Assembly: GCA_964389805.1 (NCBI GenBank)
Contig: CAYMFU010000105.1
Location: 1 to 57,840 of the forward strand
Direction: 5' to 3'
Source of the DNA: JAGTVG01 sp964389805
GTDB taxonomy: Bacteria; Bacteroidota; Bacteroidia; Cytophagales; Cyclobacteriaceae
DNA: 57,840 nt
Part shown: piece after piece, positions 8,665 to 18,190 of the stretch
How positions within the stretch are numbered: the stretch's first letter is position 1
Layout: every line of letters begins with the position of its first letter
The notes under the pieces: generated by a model
Seen by the model: the letters and a program-made list of their open reading frames with translations, nothing else
What the model was told of the DNA's origin: nothing
Databases searched by the model: none
Position numbers and translations under genes: made by a program

Positions 8665-8907
8665 TTATTTCATCACAAGAGTACCCTTCTCAGCTGCTTT
8701 TTTTAATACAACAGATAAGCCATTTTTATTTATTGTTCTGAGGGTGGAGACAGATACTTTTAAAGTAATCCACCTGTCCTCCTCAGCTAAATAAAAGCGT
8801 TTCTTTTGCAAATTCGGATAGAATTTACGCTTTGTCTTAATATTAGAGTGTGAAACATTGTTTCCAACCCTTGGCCGTTTTCCTGATACCTGACAAACTT
8901 TTGACAT
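8665..8907 (-). CDS. rpmB: 50S ribosomal protein L28
   Basis: An 80-residue large-subunit protein. The ATG at 8907 gives the family start MSKVCQVSGKRPRVGNNVSH; the 20-residue upstream extension of the frame has no L28 counterpart. The core NIKTKRKFYPNLQKKRF and the C-terminal VSTLRTINKNGL are typical. It is the first gene of the rpmB-rpmG-DUF4295 transcript. Its promoter should lie in the AT-rich gap (8908-9123) shared with divergent rocD. Confidence 0.97.
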   Translation of the reverse strand: MSKVCQVSGKRPRVGNNVSHSNIKTKRKFYPNLQKKRFYLAEEDRWITLKVSVSTLRTINKNGLSVVLKKAAEKGTLVMK

Positions 8908-9123
8908 CTTTCTGTAGATTGCTTTTAAATTGGTCTGCAAAGGTGGGGCTTTTTTTGTAAAAATCAAAACAATTAAAAATATAAATATGATATCTTAAAT
9001 TATTGAAAATGTTTGATTCTAAGCCATTTTCTTATGTTTAAAAGCTGAAATCCTACTAATGATTTTCTTAATTTTACTATATTCTCAATTTAGATTTATA
9101 TTTATCATACAAAAGCATTGACA

Positions 9124-10392
9124 ATGGAAGCAAATCTTAAATCGAGCAGAGAAGGGATCCATCTCGAAAATGAATATGGTGCCCATAATTATCATCCGAT
9201 TCCCGTGGTCATTTCCAGAGGAGAAGGTGTATTTGTTTGGGATGTTGAAGGAAATCGATATTATGATTTTTTATCTTCCTACAGTGCTGTAAATCAGGGA
9301 CATTGTCATCCGAAGATCGTCGATACACTTATAAACCAGGCGAAGATACTTACACTTACTTCACGGGCATTCTATAATGATGTACTTGGAATTTATGAGA
9401 AGTATGTCACTGAATATTTTGGTTTCGACAAGGTATTGCCTATGAACACCGGAGCTGAGGCAGTTGAGACAGCCATAAAGATTTGCAGAAAGTGGGCCTA
9501 TGAACGGAAAGGGATTAAGGAAGATCAGGCAAGTATTATAGTATGTGACAATAATTTTCATGGCAGGACAACGACCATCATTTCTTTTTCAAATGATCCT
9601 GAAGCCCATAATCAGTTCGGCCCATATACTCCGGGTTTTAAACGGATCCCATACAATAGTCTGGAATCGCTTCAGGAAGTGATTGAAGATGGATCTGTGG
9701 CGGGATTTCTCGTGGAACCCATTCAGGGTGAAGCAGGAGTGATCGTTCCCTCTGATGAATATATTAGCGGTGCATACAAGTTATGTAAAGCCAATAACGT
9801 TTTGTTTATTGCTGACGAAATTCAAACCGGACTGGCCAGAACCGGTAGTTTGCTGGCTATGTGCGGAGATTGTACCTGCCAGGGAGATTGCGAGCGGCAG
9901 GAAACCTATCTCAAACCGGATATTCTAATCCTGGGTAAGGCCCTGTCCGGGGGGATGTATCCAGTATCAGCTGTACTTGCTGATAAAGAAATAATGGATG
10001 TTATAAGACCTGGTCAGCATGGCTCTACCTATGGAGGGAATCCACTTGGGAGCATGGTGGCTATAGAATCACTTAAAATTCTCAGAAAAGAAAAACTGTC
10101 TCAAAATGCTAGAAAATTGGGGGATATTTTTAGAGAGAGAATGAATTCACTTGTGGGGAAAAGTGATATTGTAAAATTAGTTCGTGGTCGCGGGCTATTA
10201 AATGCAATTGAGATAAATGATTCTCCTGAAAGCGAAACCGCCTGGGATATATGCCTCAAACTTAAAGATAATGGTTTGCTCGCAAAACCAACGCACGGCA
10301 ATATCATACGGTTTGCCCCTCCTCTTGTTATGACTGAAGCGCAATTATATGAATGCTGTGATATAATTGAAACTACGATTTTAACTTATTAA
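9124..10392 (+). CDS. rocD: Ornithine aminotransferase with an added cysteine cluster
   Basis: This PLP enzyme converts ornithine and 2-oxoglutarate to glutamate semialdehyde and glutamate, linking arginine and proline metabolism. The ATG at 9124 gives 422 residues, slightly longer than usual. Typical segments are YHPIPVVISRGEGVFVWDVEG, NTGAEAVETAIK, FHGRTT, D231 in ADEIQTG and the PLP-binding K272 in LGKALSGG. Between these last two lies an unusual segment with C247, C250, C252 and C256 (MCGDCTCQGDC), where many relatives have only a short loop. This could be a metal site or a redox patch; that is inference. Class-III aminotransferase identity is certain; ornithine specificity is very likely. 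Confidence 0.92.
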   Translation: MEANLKSSREGIHLENEYGAHNYHPIPVVISRGEGVFVWDVEGNRYYDFLSSYSAVNQGHCHPKIVDTLINQAKILTLTSRAFYNDVLGIYEKYVTEYFGFDKVLPMNTGAEAVETAIKICRKWAYERKGIKEDQASIIVCDNNFHGRTTTIISFSNDPEAHNQFGPYTPGFKRIPYNSLESLQEVIEDGSVAGFLVEPIQGEAGVIVPSDEYISGAYKLCKANNVLFIADEIQTGLARTGSLLAMCGDCTCQGDCERQETYLKPDILILGKALSGGMYPVSAVLADKEIMDVIRPGQHGSTYGGNPLGSMVAIESLKILRKEKLSQNARKLGDIFRERMNSLVGKSDIVKLVRGRGLLNAIEINDSPESETAWDICLKLKDNGLLAKPTHGNIIRFAPPLVMTEAQLYECCDIIETTILTY

Positions 10393-10435
10393 ATTGTTGA
10401 AATATTTTTTATTAGCTTTCGTTGAGTAAATTGAT

Positions 10436-11275
10436 ATGAAGAGGTTTTTGTCGTATTTTTTTTGGTTATTTCTATCGTTCGGAACAAACTTCCTTTTTGC
10501 CCAGGAGGGACAGACCGATGTACAACCAATAGAATTCATTATTGAGCGATCTCAGCCGCTTACTATTGACTTAGAGGAAGAAGAAGAGGAGGAGGCGCCT
10601 AAAAAGAAGAAAAAACCCAAAAAAAATGTATACTACGGTATTAAAACTAAAAAAGGTTATACCCGCGTAGGGTATGGGGATAACACAACCGTAGAGATTT
10701 TTCATTATCTTAAGGAATGGAATGAACCGGACAGTTTTATCCCGGATATTTACTGGTTTGATTTTAGAAGGAAAAAAGTTCGAAATACTGGTACAATTGA
10801 TAAAAAATATGGCAGGATCTTGCATGGTCCTTATACAAAAATCCGTGGTGGTCAATTGATAGAGGAAGGGATTTATTATATTGGCACAAAGCATGGAAGA
10901 TGGGTAAGACTGGACAAAAATGATGTGCTTGTTGATAAGAATAAGTATTATAAAGGGTGGCCAAAGGAATCATTGGTTAAGTTTTATGATGATGATCGTA
11001 AGAAACTTAAGGAGGTAATTCCAGTCGTATATGGTGAGGTTGAAGGGGATTATTATTTTTTTCATGAGAATGGAGAGGTAGCCGTAAAGGGGCAGTTCAA
11101 ATTTGGGGAGAAAATTGGGCGCTGGACTGAGTATTTTGATATAAAACTGCGCGCCAAGAAACAGATACAATACAAAAACGATCCGTATGAGGAACGATTT
11201 AATCCCTATGTGTACCGGGAATGGAATAGAAGAGGGCAACTACTATATCAAAACAACAAGAAAACGGATAACTAA
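10436..11275 (+). CDS. Secreted MORN-like repeat protein
   Basis: A 279-residue protein with a signal peptide (cleavage near FLFAQ|E). A strongly acidic run (LEEEEEEEAP, about residues 43-52) is followed at once by a basic run of lysines, probably a disordered linker. The rest contains several MORN/YwqK-type units: HGPYTKIRGGQLIEEGIYY with GTKHGRW, then EGDYYFFHENGEVAVKGQF with GEKIGRWTEYF. Such repeats occur in many periplasmic or surface proteins of Bacteroidota, but no function can be assigned. It converges with lipB, 26 bp away. Confidence 0.65.
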   Translation: MKRFLSYFFWLFLSFGTNFLFAQEGQTDVQPIEFIIERSQPLTIDLEEEEEEEAPKKKKKPKKNVYYGIKTKKGYTRVGYGDNTTVEIFHYLKEWNEPDSFIPDIYWFDFRRKKVRNTGTIDKKYGRILHGPYTKIRGGQLIEEGIYYIGTKHGRWVRLDKNDVLVDKNKYYKGWPKESLVKFYDDDRKKLKEVIPVVYGEVEGDYYFFHENGEVAVKGQFKFGEKIGRWTEYFDIKLRAKKQIQYKNDPYEERFNPYVYREWNRRGQLLYQNNKKTDN

Positions 11276-11301
11276 ATCAGATCAATTTAGGATACCAGAT
11301 A

Positions 11302-12024
11302 TTAAAGATCAATTAATTCCATCTCAAATACCTTTTCTATATTACGTTTTATTTTTTCTACTACTGACGAAATCTCAATATTCCTATTTAATTCTTTCGA
11401 TAAAGATGTTACCGCTTTATCATCGATTCCGCAGGGGACAATGTAATTAAAGAAATTAAGATCGGTATTTACATTCAAAGCGAAACCATGCATAGTTACC
11501 CAACGGCTGGTTTTTACACCTATAGCACATATTTTCCTTGCCTTTGCTTTTTGATCGACATCCAGCCATACCCCTGTTAACCCGGGTATTCGTCCGCCCT
11601 GGATTCCAAATTCCAGTAATGTTAGAATAATTGCTTCTTCGAGAAAGCGGAGGTATTTGTGTATATCGGTTGTAAAATTATCCAGATCAATTATTGGATA
11701 CCCAACAATCTGGCCGGGCCCATGATAAGTAATATCACCCCCTCTGTTTATTTGATAAAAGGATGCCCCTCTTTTTTTCAATCCATCTTCATTTATCAAC
11801 AGGTTTTTGGGATCACCGCTTTTGCCCAAAGTATAGACGTGTGGATGCTGACAGAAAAGGAGGTAATTTGGTGTCAGGGATCTATCATTATATGGCCTCT
11901 CCCGGTTCTGGAGTTTTTCCTGAATTATTTTATCAAATATTTTCTCCTGATAGTCCCAAGCTTCTTTATAATCCAGTAGCCCTAAATTTTGAAAATAGAC
12001 TTTATTGTTTTTTTTATATTTCAA
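11302..12024 (-). CDS. lipB: Octanoyltransferase (lipoate biosynthesis)
   Basis: LipB moves octanoyl from acyl carrier protein onto lipoyl domains, the first step of de novo lipoate attachment. The 240-residue protein has RGGDITYHGPGQ at about 94-105, the catalytic K164 in ARKICAIGV and the acyl-accepting C198 in IVPCGI. The start is TTG at 12024, one base after the manA stop; there is no methionine before residue 178, so no ATG alternative exists. The tight manA-lipB spacing implies one transcript and coupled translation. Confidence 0.95.
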   Translation of the reverse strand: MKYKKNNKVYFQNLGLLDYKEAWDYQEKIFDKIIQEKLQNRERPYNDRSLTPNYLLFCQHPHVYTLGKSGDPKNLLINEDGLKKRGASFYQINRGGDITYHGPGQIVGYPIIDLDNFTTDIHKYLRFLEEAIILTLLEFGIQGGRIPGLTGVWLDVDQKAKARKICAIGVKTSRWVTMHGFALNVNTDLNFFNYIVPCGIDDKAVTSLSKELNRNIEISSVVEKIKRNIEKVFEMELIDL

Positions 12025-12025
12025 G

Positions 12026-13006
12026 TTAGCCTTTCGTGATATAGGTTTCCAATAATTTCAAATTATTTTCAGGTACCAAGTTAAATTGACATAATTCCGC
12101 TGGAATAAGAATTACATCTCCGAGTGAAATTCCGATCTTTGTGTGGTCGTAATTAATAAAACCACTTCCTTCCAGGCAGATGTAGATTACGAAGGAATCT
12201 AGATCCGATATATTTCTTTCCAATTCAGATTTTAATAGTAGCTTATTTGTAGTAAAATATTGAGATTTCACAATTTCAAAAGGTGTATCGGATTGATCTT
12301 TATATGATGTTTTATACTCTTTATAAAAATCATAATCCATGGCATCAAGTGCTTCTTCAAGGTGCAACTCTCTCTTGTTGCCCATTTGGTCTTTTCGATC
12401 AAAATCGTAAATTCTATAGGTTAAATCTGAAGACTGTTGTATTTCAGTAAGCAATATCCCTTTTCCGATAGTATGGATCCTTCCGGGAGGTATGAAAAAT
12501 ACATCATCAGCATATACTTTCTCAATATTTAATATATCCAATAATGTTCCCTCATTGAAATTCTTAAGATAAGAATCCTTATCCATTTGCCTTTTGAAAC
12601 CAGTATATAATGTAGCGCCTTCATCAGCCTGAATAATATACCACATTTCAGTTTTACCAAATGATTGGTGCTGTTTTTGTGCCAATTTATCATCCGGATG
12701 AACTTGAATTGAAAGGTCTTCGTTCGCTTCAATAAATTTAATCAATAAAGGAAAATCACCCTTAAATTTTGTATTTACCTGATATCCCAGTATTCGCTCC
12801 TTATAAGTATCAACAATTTGATTCAAATTGCGCCCAGCCAAAGATCCATTCTTCACTATTGATTCATTGTTTTGATAACCAGAAACCTCCCAAGATTCGC
12901 CACAATTTTTTAGAGGTGTGAAATCTTTTTTCAAGATACTTCTTATCTTTTCACCACCCCAAATCTTATCTTTAAAAATGGGATGGAACTTTAATGGATA
13001 TAACAT
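12026..13006 (-). CDS. manA: Mannose-6-phosphate isomerase, type I
   Basis: This zinc enzyme interconverts mannose 6-phosphate and fructose 6-phosphate, feeding GDP-mannose and surface sugars. The ATG at 13006 gives MLYPLKFHPIFKDKIWGG, the usual N-terminus (326 residues); 20 upstream residues of the open frame were rejected. Zinc ligands are visible as Q101 and H103 (QVHPDD), E120 (KTEMWYI) and H178 (GRIHTIG), followed by the ITEIQQSSD-like segment LLTEIQQSSDLTYRIYDFDR. It heads a manA-lipB pair. Its 5' end meets the divergent yraN start almost directly. Confidence 0.92.
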   Translation of the reverse strand: MLYPLKFHPIFKDKIWGGEKIRSILKKDFTPLKNCGESWEVSGYQNNESIVKNGSLAGRNLNQIVDTYKERILGYQVNTKFKGDFPLLIKFIEANEDLSIQVHPDDKLAQKQHQSFGKTEMWYIIQADEGATLYTGFKRQMDKDSYLKNFNEGTLLDILNIEKVYADDVFFIPPGRIHTIGKGILLTEIQQSSDLTYRIYDFDRKDQMGNKRELHLEEALDAMDYDFYKEYKTSYKDQSDTPFEIVKSQYFTTNKLLLKSELERNISDLDSFVIYICLEGSGFINYDHTKIGISLGDVILIPAELCQFNLVPENNLKLLETYITKG

Positions 13007-13377
13007 ATAGACGAAATTTAGTACAATTGAACAAAAATAAGGAAATAGGAAGAAAGGGTGAGTCACTTGCAGCTGAATATTTGATAAACAAGGGATTTAA
13101 CATCTTAGAAAGGAACTACAGATATGGGCGTCTTGAAATTGATATTATTGGTAAAATTGAAAATACAATCGTTTTTATTGAAGTAAAAACAAGACAATCA
13201 AATAGGTTTGGCTATCCCGAAGAGGCGGTGGATAATAGAAAAACCGATCATATACTTTCCTGTGCTGACCATTATATTTATCAAAACCAATGGAGGGGAG
13301 ACATACGGTTTGATATTATTTCAATCTTCCTGAAACCTGAAATTTCAATTGAACACATCGAAGATGCATTCTATTGA
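12994..13377 (+). CDS. YraN/UPF0102 family putative endonuclease
   Basis: A small (127-residue) protein of the UPF0102 family, which has a restriction-endonuclease-like fold; its biological substrate is unknown. The signature is NKEIGRKGESLAAEYL, then NYRYGRLEIDIIG and VFIEVKTRQSNRFGYPEEAV. Within it, E (GE), D (EIDII) and ExK (EVK) form the PD-(D/E)xK-like core. The only ATG is at 12994, which overlaps the divergent manA start by 13 bp. A TTG at 13027 would give the more typical start just before NKNKEIGRKGE and remove the overlap. Either start leaves no space for a conventional promoter. Confidence 0.88.
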   Translation: MDITYRRNLVQLNKNKEIGRKGESLAAEYLINKGFNILERNYRYGRLEIDIIGKIENTIVFIEVKTRQSNRFGYPEEAVDNRKTDHILSCADHYIYQNQWRGDIRFDIISIFLKPEISIEHIEDAFY

Positions 13378-13394
13378 AAATCCAGTTATATAAT

Positions 13395-14912
13395 TTATAC
13401 CGGTACGGAAAAGAAGAAGATAAGCCATGTAATGATCAATACCGGCACCAATATAGGAATCGAATACTTCACTATGTAACCAAAAAAGGAAGGCATGTCA
13501 ATACCAATTTGTTCAGCGATCGATTTGACCATGAAGTTAGGACCATTTCCAATGTAAGAAAAGGCGCCAAAGAATACAGCCCCAATTGAAATAGCTTTAA
13601 GATCAATAACTGAATTATAGAAAACACCCCCCTCGGCATATTTTATTACATCGGCCACTAAACCAATATCAGCACCTCTTGCTGACATTCCTGCAGCAAG
13701 AAAATTAAGATAGGTTGGTGCATTATCCAGGAATCCGGATAAAGTTCCAGTTCCCCAGTAAAGTACATTGTGCGTAATCAGGGCCTGGCCTGCATCAGAT
13801 CGGGCAAAGATACTGACCAGTTCGAGTGCAGGCATCATGGTTCCAAATATCCCAATGAATAGGAAAGCCACCTCCCTGATGGGCTCAATGCTGAATTCAT
13901 TTTCAGCAAGAATCTTTTTGTCAGCCAGTCGGAATGAAAGAAATGCAGCTGTTAGCATTAGTATTTCTCGTATAAATGAAATTTTCTGACCATGATAATT
14001 TATACCTGGCACCCAATCGAAAACATTTGGATCAATGAAGACAGCCATAACTACAATCCCTAACCATAGAAAATTCTTTGATCCTATTAAAGATATTTTA
14101 TTGGAAAAACTATCCTGAGCACCATTGTTATGACCTTTTCTATTTCGCATATCAACAATGTAAAACATCAATGCTAATATAAGAACACCGACCACCCAGG
14201 GAAGGAAGTTATGAGTCAAGGTCCAGAAAAAAGGAATACCCTTAAGAAATCCTAGAAAGAGTGGCGGGTCCCCTATGGGAGTTAGTGAACCGCCAACATT
14301 ACTGACAATAAATATAAAGAATACAATATGATAGGCCTTGATACGCCCTTTATTTAAGCGAATAAAGGGTCTGATTAAAAGCATAGATGCCCCGGTAGTC
14401 CCTATGACATTTGCAATAACAGCCCCGATGAGAAGTATGATCACATTTGCAAGAGGTGTGGCTTTTTTATCCACATTAATCATAATAGCGCCTGAGGCAA
14501 AAAATAATCCGGTCAACAGGGAAATGAATTGAACATATTCCGCCATCGCATGAATGGGCTGATGGGAATTATGAAGGGCAAAGAGATAATAAGCTATTAC
14601 TATAATAGCCAAAAAAACGGCAATCTTGGGATAATTTTTATGCCAGAAATGTTCGTAAAACAAAGGTCCGGTTGCAATCATTAACAAAAGCAGGATAAAA
14701 GGGATTACTGACCATCCGGCAGGCTGTGAATGATCTGTTTCGCTTGTACTTACATGTTCAGTATCCACTTCGTCTGAGGAAGGATCACTGCTAATCGAAA
14801 GTGTTTTTTCTTCCATGGAAGATCTTCTTTCAGCTTCAGCATATGAAACATTTGTTATTATAAATGTGGAAAGTAGTACAGAGAGGAATAAGAAGTATTT
14901 TATTGATTTCAT
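13395..14912 (-). CDS. Na+/H+ antiporter of the CitMHS/ArsB superfamily
   Basis: A 505-residue polytopic membrane protein, probably exchanging sodium for protons. The N-terminus is a signal-like segment. A periplasmic Ser/Thr/Glu/Asp-rich stretch (about residues 27-62) follows, then about twelve membrane helices. The transporter signature GGSLTPIGDPPLFLGFLKG lies near the middle, with VIGTTGASMLLIRPF before it and a GTLSGFLDNAPTYLNFLAAG hairpin in the second half. These two re-entrant half-sites are typical of the ion transporter superfamily and close to NhaD. Substrate is inferred; a short-chain carboxylate or anion transporter is less likely. Confidence 0.8.
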   Translation of the reverse strand: MKSIKYFLFLSVLLSTFIITNVSYAEAERRSSMEEKTLSISSDPSSDEVDTEHVSTSETDHSQPAGWSVIPFILLLLMIATGPLFYEHFWHKNYPKIAVFLAIIVIAYYLFALHNSHQPIHAMAEYVQFISLLTGLFFASGAIMINVDKKATPLANVIILLIGAVIANVIGTTGASMLLIRPFIRLNKGRIKAYHIVFFIFIVSNVGGSLTPIGDPPLFLGFLKGIPFFWTLTHNFLPWVVGVLILALMFYIVDMRNRKGHNNGAQDSFSNKISLIGSKNFLWLGIVVMAVFIDPNVFDWVPGINYHGQKISFIREILMLTAAFLSFRLADKKILAENEFSIEPIREVAFLFIGIFGTMMPALELVSIFARSDAGQALITHNVLYWGTGTLSGFLDNAPTYLNFLAAGMSARGADIGLVADVIKYAEGGVFYNSVIDLKAISIGAVFFGAFSYIGNGPNFMVKSIAEQIGIDMPSFFGYIVKYSIPILVPVLIITWLIFFFSVPV

Positions 14913-15064
14913 TTACGGACAATAATTATTTCAACAATCTATCACTAAATTAATTCAAGAGTAAAACAACCTTATAAAAAATAATGTTTGATACGATCAT
15001 TTAGAAAGTATTGCAACAATAGACTAAAAAATTCAAATATAAAAATCCTTACTTTACATAATTT

Positions 15065-16186
15065 CTAGGATTGAATATTATTATGCAGGGTGCCACCGAT
15101 AGAATCTATTATAGCCCCTGTCGCGGATCTTAGTATATTTTCTTGTCCAAGGTATCTTAGGACCCCAAGAAATGCAAAGATCAGGGCCTCCTTATAATCA
15201 ACTATCTCATTTGAAGGTATTATGTAATTTATATTTATACCATCCTTTCTCAGGCATTCCATTAAAAATTGATTGTGCGCTCCTCCCCCCGTTACCAAAA
15301 CTTTTATCTCACGGTCGGGCTTATGAATTTTTTGAAATTCAGTTCTTATTGCCTTATTTATTTGGCAAGAAATATGTTTGGTACAGGTGTGAAGAAGGTC
15401 TTTGACCTGATAAGTTGAATTATTCAAATCGTTTATGATATTTTTGTTTACCCATTCCAAACCAAGTGATTTTGGCGGATGCAGGTCATAATAAGGTAGA
15501 GTGTTAAAGTCCTGGTATATTTTATCGATTAATTCTCCTTTTCTGGCATTATCCCCATTTGGATCAAATTGATGACCAATTTTCCTTGAGAGGTAATTAA
15601 GAAGTAAGTTGGCTGGCCCGGTATCAAATGCAATTCTCTTACCGTCATGAGCTGTATATGAAATATTTGCAAACCCTCCGATATTCAAGCAAACATCAAA
15701 TTCAGAAAATAGGTATTGATCCCCAATCGGGACCAGGGGAGCGCCTTGCCCCCCGTTTAATACATCCATAGCCCGAAAGTCGTTTATAGTAAGAATTCCT
15801 GTTTTATGTAATATGGTTTGACCATCTCCTATTTGTTTTGTCATTCCTTTTTCAGGTTGATGAAATACCGTATGACCATGTGAAGCGATCAGGTCTATTG
15901 GCATATCAAGATCTTTTAAAAAATCTGAAATTCTCGCGCCGATAAACACTCCCAGGTTAAGGTCTAAGAACACCAATTCTTCTGCGGAAGCGTATATACA
16001 GTCCAGCAGCCCTTTTCGTATTTTATCAGGATAATCAATGGAAGCTGTTTTAGTTATTTTGTATTGCCAATTTTTATTTTGTGAAAACGTGGCGGCTACT
16101 ATATCAAGACCATCAACAGAGGTGCCTGACATAACACCAATTGCATTCCAGGTATTCTTTTGAGATTTAATTTGATAGTTTTGCAT
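15065..16186 (-). CDS. anmK: Anhydro-N-acetylmuramic acid kinase
   Basis: AnmK cleaves and phosphorylates 1,6-anhydro-MurNAc to MurNAc-6-phosphate during peptidoglycan recycling. The 373-residue protein shows the N-terminal ATP loop IGVMSGTSVDGLDI, then GHTVFHQPEKG, IGDGQ, the catalytic-base region TINDFRAMDVLNGGQGAPLV (split here as two motifs), NIGGFANIS, FDTGPANLLL and the C-terminal VTGGGAHN. It starts at the ATG at 16186, only 19 bp from the divergent coaX start, so any promoters must lie inside the opposite coding regions. Confidence 0.95.
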   Translation of the reverse strand: MQNYQIKSQKNTWNAIGVMSGTSVDGLDIVAATFSQNKNWQYKITKTASIDYPDKIRKGLLDCIYASAEELVFLDLNLGVFIGARISDFLKDLDMPIDLIASHGHTVFHQPEKGMTKQIGDGQTILHKTGILTINDFRAMDVLNGGQGAPLVPIGDQYLFSEFDVCLNIGGFANISYTAHDGKRIAFDTGPANLLLNYLSRKIGHQFDPNGDNARKGELIDKIYQDFNTLPYYDLHPPKSLGLEWVNKNIINDLNNSTYQVKDLLHTCTKHISCQINKAIRTEFQKIHKPDREIKVLVTGGGAHNQFLMECLRKDGININYIIPSNEIVDYKEALIFAFLGVLRYLGQENILRSATGAIIDSIGGTLHNNIQS

Positions 16187-16205
16187 ATCAACAATCTTAG
16201 AAATT

Positions 16206-16931
16206 TTGATTTTAGTAATAGATTCAGGAAATACGTATTCGAAATTAGGGCAATTTAATAATGGAAAGTTAAATAAAATCTATCAAAATGAATCTATTGC
16301 TGAAATTATACATACCATAAATAGACTGAAACCTGATAAAGTAGTAATTGGGTCCGTAAATTTTTCAACTGAAAAATTGCAGAAAGGAATAACCGACATT
16401 CCAATTTTTTCAATTGATGCAGAAACCCCCATCCCATTTAAACTGAGTTATAAGACTCCTGAAACACTTGGCATTGACCGTAAAGCTGTAATTGCCTATG
16501 CATGGGAGCAATATCCAAACAAAAATATTCTGGTGATTGATGCAGGAACTTGTATTACATATGATTTTATCCGGGAGGATGGGACATATCTTGGTGGTGG
16601 AATATCCCCAGGGATGGAAATAAAATTTAAATCCCTGCATGCATATACAGCCAACCTGCCGGAAATATCATTTGAAGAAGAAGCACCCTTCATAGGGGAA
16701 AGCACCAAAAATTCTATTTTAAGTGGTGTTGTAAATGGGACAATTGCTGAAATTAAAGGTATTATTGAGCGATACGAGGAAAAATTTAATAATTTAACAA
16801 TTTTTATGAGTGGAGGATCCGCGATTTTTTTTGAATCTAAAATAAAACACAGCATCTTTGCAATCCCAAATATGGTTCTCTTGGGACTTTTAAGTATTTA
16901 TGAGTATAATAACCGGACGCGTAAGGTATAG
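16206..16931 (+). CDS. coaX: Type III pantothenate kinase
   Basis: CoaX phosphorylates pantothenate in the first step of coenzyme A synthesis. The 241-residue length and the motifs fit: D6 in MILVIDSGNTYSKLGQF, the PETLGIDRKAV motif with G89, D91 and R92, and D112 in IDAGTCITYD, followed by YLGGGISPGMEIKFKSLH. The start is TTG at 16206, because the conserved VIDSGNT begins four residues later and no ATG is available. It begins a plus-strand envelope cluster; its last 32 bp overlap the next gene. Confidence 0.95.
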   Translation: MILVIDSGNTYSKLGQFNNGKLNKIYQNESIAEIIHTINRLKPDKVVIGSVNFSTEKLQKGITDIPIFSIDAETPIPFKLSYKTPETLGIDRKAVIAYAWEQYPNKNILVIDAGTCITYDFIREDGTYLGGGISPGMEIKFKSLHAYTANLPEISFEEEAPFIGESTKNSILSGVVNGTIAEIKGIIERYEEKFNNLTIFMSGGSAIFFESKIKHSIFAIPNMVLLGLLSIYEYNNRTRKV

Positions 16932-18180
16932 TTTGATAGTGGGAGTTATGTTGCTTACCAGCAACATTCTTTATGCCCAGTCTTCACAATCCCCTTATTC
17001 AGCCTTAGGGATTGGTGAGATTATTCAACCCTATTTAGTATCCAACGTGAGCATGGGTGGAATATCTCTTGGATACCCGAATACCAGGCATTTTAATTTA
17101 ATGAATCCAGCTTTGCTTGGAGTAAAAGAGTCCTTCACTACTTTTGAAGCTGGATATACCGGAGAAACTCGCTCTATTACACAAAATGAATTAACCCAGC
17201 GTAATGGATCAGGTAATTTAATGTATCTGGCATTTGCATTCCCAATAAAAAGAGGCAGATGGATGAGTGGATTTGGCTTGGTACCTTACAGTTATGCCAA
17301 TTATAATATTATTACTACTGGCAAAATAAATGGGAAAGAGGATGAGGAAGCTGTTTATAACTTTAAGGGAGATGGTGGATTGAACAATCTGTTTTGGTCT
17401 CATGGTATCCGAGTATTAAATAGTCTTTCTATTGGTTTTAAAATTTCATATCTGTTTGGCAGCTTTAATAATGAAACGACAATTGAGTTAGACCAGAATT
17501 ATTCCTACAACTCTGCACTGGTGGAAAGTATAAGGGTCAGGGATTTTAATATTGGATTCGGGGCAGCATATCGATTGAAAACCGGTGAAGCATCAGCCAT
17601 TTACCTGGGAGGTATTTATGAGCTACAAGCAGACCTCAATACCACTGTGTATGAACTTCTGGACAGGCAGCAAAAAGGTACCGGAATAACCCTAACTTCT
17701 GACACAATAATTGATAATTTGAAAACAACAATTGCTCTTCCACAGAAATATGGATTAGGTTTATCTTTTGTGAAAGGTATTCAGTGGATTGTGAGCGCTG
17801 ATTTTGTGGTTCAGGAATGGACAAAATATAAAGATTACAGTGGCGAATCTACCTTATTATCAGATAGTTACAGGGCAAGTTTAGGGTTTGAACTAACCCC
17901 GGATGCGAATTCTGTGAGCAGCTACATGAAAAGGATTATTTACCGTACTGGATTGTATTATGAGAGGACTCCATATGTGGTCAATAATGATCAGATTTAT
18001 GATTTTGGTATAAATTTTGGTGTATCTTTACCTGTAGGTCAGGCTTCTTTAGTAAATTTAGCTTTGCAATATGGTCAGAGAGATGGAAGTCTAACTACAG
18101 CAATCTCGGAAAATTATATACGATTTTCACTGGGATTAACCGTTAATGATGTTTGGTTTTATAGGAGGAAAATTGATTAA
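16900..18180 (+). CDS. Predicted outer-membrane porin-like protein (FadL/OmpP1-like)
   Basis: A 426-residue protein with a signal peptide ending near NILYAQ|S. The start of the mature part, SPYSALGIGEI, and MNPALLGV near residue 68 resemble the N-terminal plug and first strands of FadL/OmpP1-type barrels in Bacteroidota. The rest is beta-rich with repeated GxGxxY patterns and a final strand IRFSLGLTVND. In Bacteroidota a protein of this kind commonly sits between coaX and lptC, as here. Substrate is unknown. The start overlaps coaX by 32 bp and the next gene begins 10 bp after the stop. Confidence 0.68.
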   Translation: MSIITGRVRYSLIVGVMLLTSNILYAQSSQSPYSALGIGEIIQPYLVSNVSMGGISLGYPNTRHFNLMNPALLGVKESFTTFEAGYTGETRSITQNELTQRNGSGNLMYLAFAFPIKRGRWMSGFGLVPYSYANYNIITTGKINGKEDEEAVYNFKGDGGLNNLFWSHGIRVLNSLSIGFKISYLFGSFNNETTIELDQNYSYNSALVESIRVRDFNIGFGAAYRLKTGEASAIYLGGIYELQADLNTTVYELLDRQQKGTGITLTSDTIIDNLKTTIALPQKYGLGLSFVKGIQWIVSADFVVQEWTKYKDYSGESTLLSDSYRASLGFELTPDANSVSSYMKRIIYRTGLYYERTPYVVNNDQIYDFGINFGVSLPVGQASLVNLALQYGQRDGSLTTAISENYIRFSLGLTVNDVWFYRRKID

Positions 18181-18190
18181 AATATATGTC

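Noticed and set aside
13374..13589. Open frame on the plus strand overlapping the antiporter gene
   Set aside because: It lies wholly within the opposite-strand coding sequence of the antiporter apart from its first bases, and the protein looks random.
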